From: Hyphomicrobiales bacterium
GTDB lineage: Bacteria > Pseudomonadota > Alphaproteobacteria > Rhizobiales > Beijerinckiaceae
NCBI GenBank assembly: GCA_015655535.1
Contig: JAATEW010000277.1
Coordinates: 1 to 25,201 of the forward strand
Direction of reading: 5' to 3'
Length of the DNA stretch: 25,201 nucleotides
Shown here: positions 23,876 through 25,201 of the stretch, piece after piece
Layout: the number at the start of each line of letters is the position of its first letter
How positions within the stretch are numbered: the first letter of the stretch is position 1
Notes under the pieces: model-generated
Database searches by the model: none
Seen by the model: the letters and a program-made list of their open reading frames with translations, nothing else
Told to the model about the DNA's origin: nothing
Translations under genes and position numbers: made by a program

Positions 23876-24924
23876 TCTTCCGGCAAATTTTCGACAAGGT
23901 GTCGAATACATATACGTATCTCCTTGCAAGCCGACACGGTGGCGAGGCCCTGATCATCGATCCGGTGCTGACCAAGGTCGATCACTATTTGCAATTGCTC
24001 GCCGATCTCGACCTCCGCTTGGTCAAGGTCGCCGATACGCATTTGCATGCCGACCATGTGACCGGCATCGGCATGCTTCGCGACAGAACGCGCTGCATTA
24101 CGATGATGGGCGAGCAAAGCCATGTCGACGTCGTTTCCATGTGGCTTTCCGACGGAGACCGGATCACGATCGAAGGTTTGAGCCTCGATGTGCTTTATAC
24201 GCCGGGCCACACAGATGATTCCTACAGTTTCATCATGGGCGACCGAGTGTTTACCGGCGATACATTGCTGATCCGCGGGACCGGCCGGACCGACTTCCAA
24301 AGCGGCGATGCCCGGCTTCAATACGAAAGCCTGTTCAACCGGCTCTTGAAGCTGCCGGACGAGACGCTTGTCTATCCCGCGCATGATTATAAGGGCGATA
24401 CGGTCAGCACGATCGGCGAGGAGAAACGCTGCAATCCGCGTCTGCAAGTGCGCTCCGCCGACGAATATGCGGCGCTGATGGAAGGCCTCGACCTTCCCGA
24501 TCCGATGATGATGGACATCGCTTTGCCGGCCAATATGCGCCAGGGGCTGGAGCAAACCGGGATCAGGCAGCGCGGCTGGTCATTGAGCACGGCGCAGGCG
24601 CGCCGGCTGATCGACAATAACGAGGTGATCCTGATCGATCTGCGCGAACCAAGCGAGTGCGAAAAACAAGCCGTCATTCGCGGCGCCCTCAACCTACCCT
24701 ATGGCAATGTCGCCGGGGCTCTCGGCACGGGCGGCGTTCTTCGCGAACTCGCACGCGCGACGGGACACCTATTGCTTTTTTATTGCGCGACCGGCGAGCG
24801 CAGCGCGATGGCGGTTCAAGCCGCGCAGGAGGCAGGGATCAGTGCGGCGTGTCATGTCGACGGCGGCCTTGCGGCCTGCGGGTCTTTGCTATCGCGGCTT
24901 GGACGGGGCGTCACCGGCCGTTGA
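23872..24924 (+). CDS. persulfide dioxygenase-rhodanese fusion
   Basis: The 350-residue cytosolic protein joins two enzymes. Residues about 1-240 are a metallo-beta-lactamase-fold ETHE1-type domain with THLHADHVTG (His57, His59, Asp61, His62), His113 (TPGHTDDS), Asp130 (FTGD) and His171 (YPAHDYKG), which bind one iron and oxidise glutathione persulfide to sulfite. The GTGRTDFQ segment is typical of persulfide dioxygenases. Residues about 248-345 are a rhodanese domain with catalytic Cys295 in CATGERS, which moves sulfane sulfur. Such fusions detoxify sulfide. Start ATG 23872 overlaps the methyltransferase stop. Confidence 0.88.
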   Translation: MIFRQIFDKVSNTYTYLLASRHGGEALIIDPVLTKVDHYLQLLADLDLRLVKVADTHLHADHVTGIGMLRDRTRCITMMGEQSHVDVVSMWLSDGDRITIEGLSLDVLYTPGHTDDSYSFIMGDRVFTGDTLLIRGTGRTDFQSGDARLQYESLFNRLLKLPDETLVYPAHDYKGDTVSTIGEEKRCNPRLQVRSADEYAALMEGLDLPDPMMMDIALPANMRQGLEQTGIRQRGWSLSTAQARRLIDNNEVILIDLREPSECEKQAVIRGALNLPYGNVAGALGTGGVLRELARATGHLLLFYCATGERSAMAVQAAQEAGISAACHVDGGLAACGSLLSRLGRGVTGR

Positions 24925-25028
24925 GGCCTTGATGCGTCTTGTTGATGGAAAATAATTGGGCTGCAAAGCAGGTGCGATATGTCCTCGCTTCGCAGCTCAA
25001 ATTTGCGCGCCTTGCGAGGGCCATTCCA

Positions 25029-25122
25029 GAGCTGGGTTCTGACAGAATCAGAACCGAGCTCCATGATTTTGTTTTGACGCGTTTTCTTCACGCGAAACAT
25101 CATCCACTTCGCTCGAAAACGC
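25029..25122. repeat. dispersed palindromic repeat of Hyphomicrobiales type
   Basis: Two hairpins lie side by side. The first pairs GAGCT/AGCTC and GGTTCTGA/TCAGAACC (25029-25061). The second pairs GCGTTTTC (25079-25086) with GAAAACGC (25115-25122). The wording of this element is familiar from intergenic regions of several Hyphomicrobiales (from memory). It sits between two convergent genes. Confidence 0.6.
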
Positions 25123-25123
25123 A

Positions 25124-25201
25124 CTAGCCAATGACGAAAGGCAGTTGGCGCGGGCCGCGCAGCAGGCCGTGCGACCATGTGACTTTCGCATCGGGCGCTA
25201 G
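25124..25201 (-). CDS. 3' end of a minus-strand gene, possibly cytochrome P450
   Basis: The last 26 codons of a minus-strand frame enter the window and end at TAG (25126-25124). They read LAPDAKVTWSHGLLRGPRQL and then PFVIG. A W-x-x-G-L-xRGP-xxLP ending resembles the C-terminus of bacterial cytochromes P450, but with so little sequence this is a weak guess. That it is a real gene end is supported by the codon use and by the repeat directly after it. Confidence 0.45.
   Translation of the reverse strand, partial: LAPDAKVTWSHGLLRGPRQLPFVIG

Overview
The window looks like chromosomal DNA of an alphaproteobacterium of the order Hyphomicrobiales (Rhizobiales), perhaps Beijerinckiaceae or Methylocystaceae. 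This rests on the moderately high GC, the dense ATGA-overlapped operons, TadE/TadG-type genes, a VirA/VirG-like two-component pair, a methanethiol methyltransferase-like gene, and several intergenic inverted repeats of the kind scattered through rhizobial genomes. The genus assignment is inference.

Layout. (1) 1-1262: a tRNA-Asp(GTC) on the minus strand, then about 1.2 kb with inverted repeats and no convincing gene. (2) 1263-2280, minus: a small HTH protein and a short-chain dehydrogenase. (3) 2420-4651: a minus-strand set (cupredoxin-like protein, P19/Tp34-type periplasmic metal-binding protein, small membrane protein) divergent from a Cu-Zn superoxide dismutase; an Irr-box-like palindrome lies between them. 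(4) 4655-5239: a HARP-like plus HTH-like protein of unknown function. (5) 5474-8366, plus: three overlapping TadG/TadE-type genes. (6) 8475-10489: glutathione S-transferase, a single-domain response regulator and two small secreted or membrane proteins. (7) 10511-14453, minus: a polyamine-type ABC transporter operon (potF-potG-potH-potI) in which potI carries a frameshift. (8) 14662-16603, minus: a membrane-anchored diheme cytochrome c and a TetR regulator. (9) 16753-21573, plus: a VirG-like regulator, a small membrane protein, a diheme cytochrome c peroxidase-like protein and an 828-residue VirA-like sensor kinase; the last three are chained by ATGA overlaps. (10) 21684-24924, plus: a frameshifted BBE-type flavoprotein, an MddA-like methanethiol S-methyltransferase and a persulfide dioxygenase-rhodanese fusion. 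(11) The window ends in a repeat-rich gap and the 3' tip of a minus-strand gene, possibly a cytochrome P450.

The most interesting part is the VirG/VirA-like locus. A perfect 14-bp palindrome, GTTACAATTGTAAC, sits between the regulator gene and the peroxidase-kinase operon. It fits the Agrobacterium vir-box consensus as I recall it and is flanked by two copies of CCCGGTTT exactly 21 bp apart. There are no T-DNA or type IV secretion genes nearby, so this seems to be a chromosomal VirA/VirG-type relay tied to a periplasmic haem peroxidase, possibly for redox or aromatic/alcohol sensing (inference). The second cluster of interest joins methanethiol/sulfide methylation to persulfide oxidation through an overlapping gene pair. 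Two genes, potI and the flavoprotein, are broken by single-base frameshifts that could be real mutations or sequencing errors.
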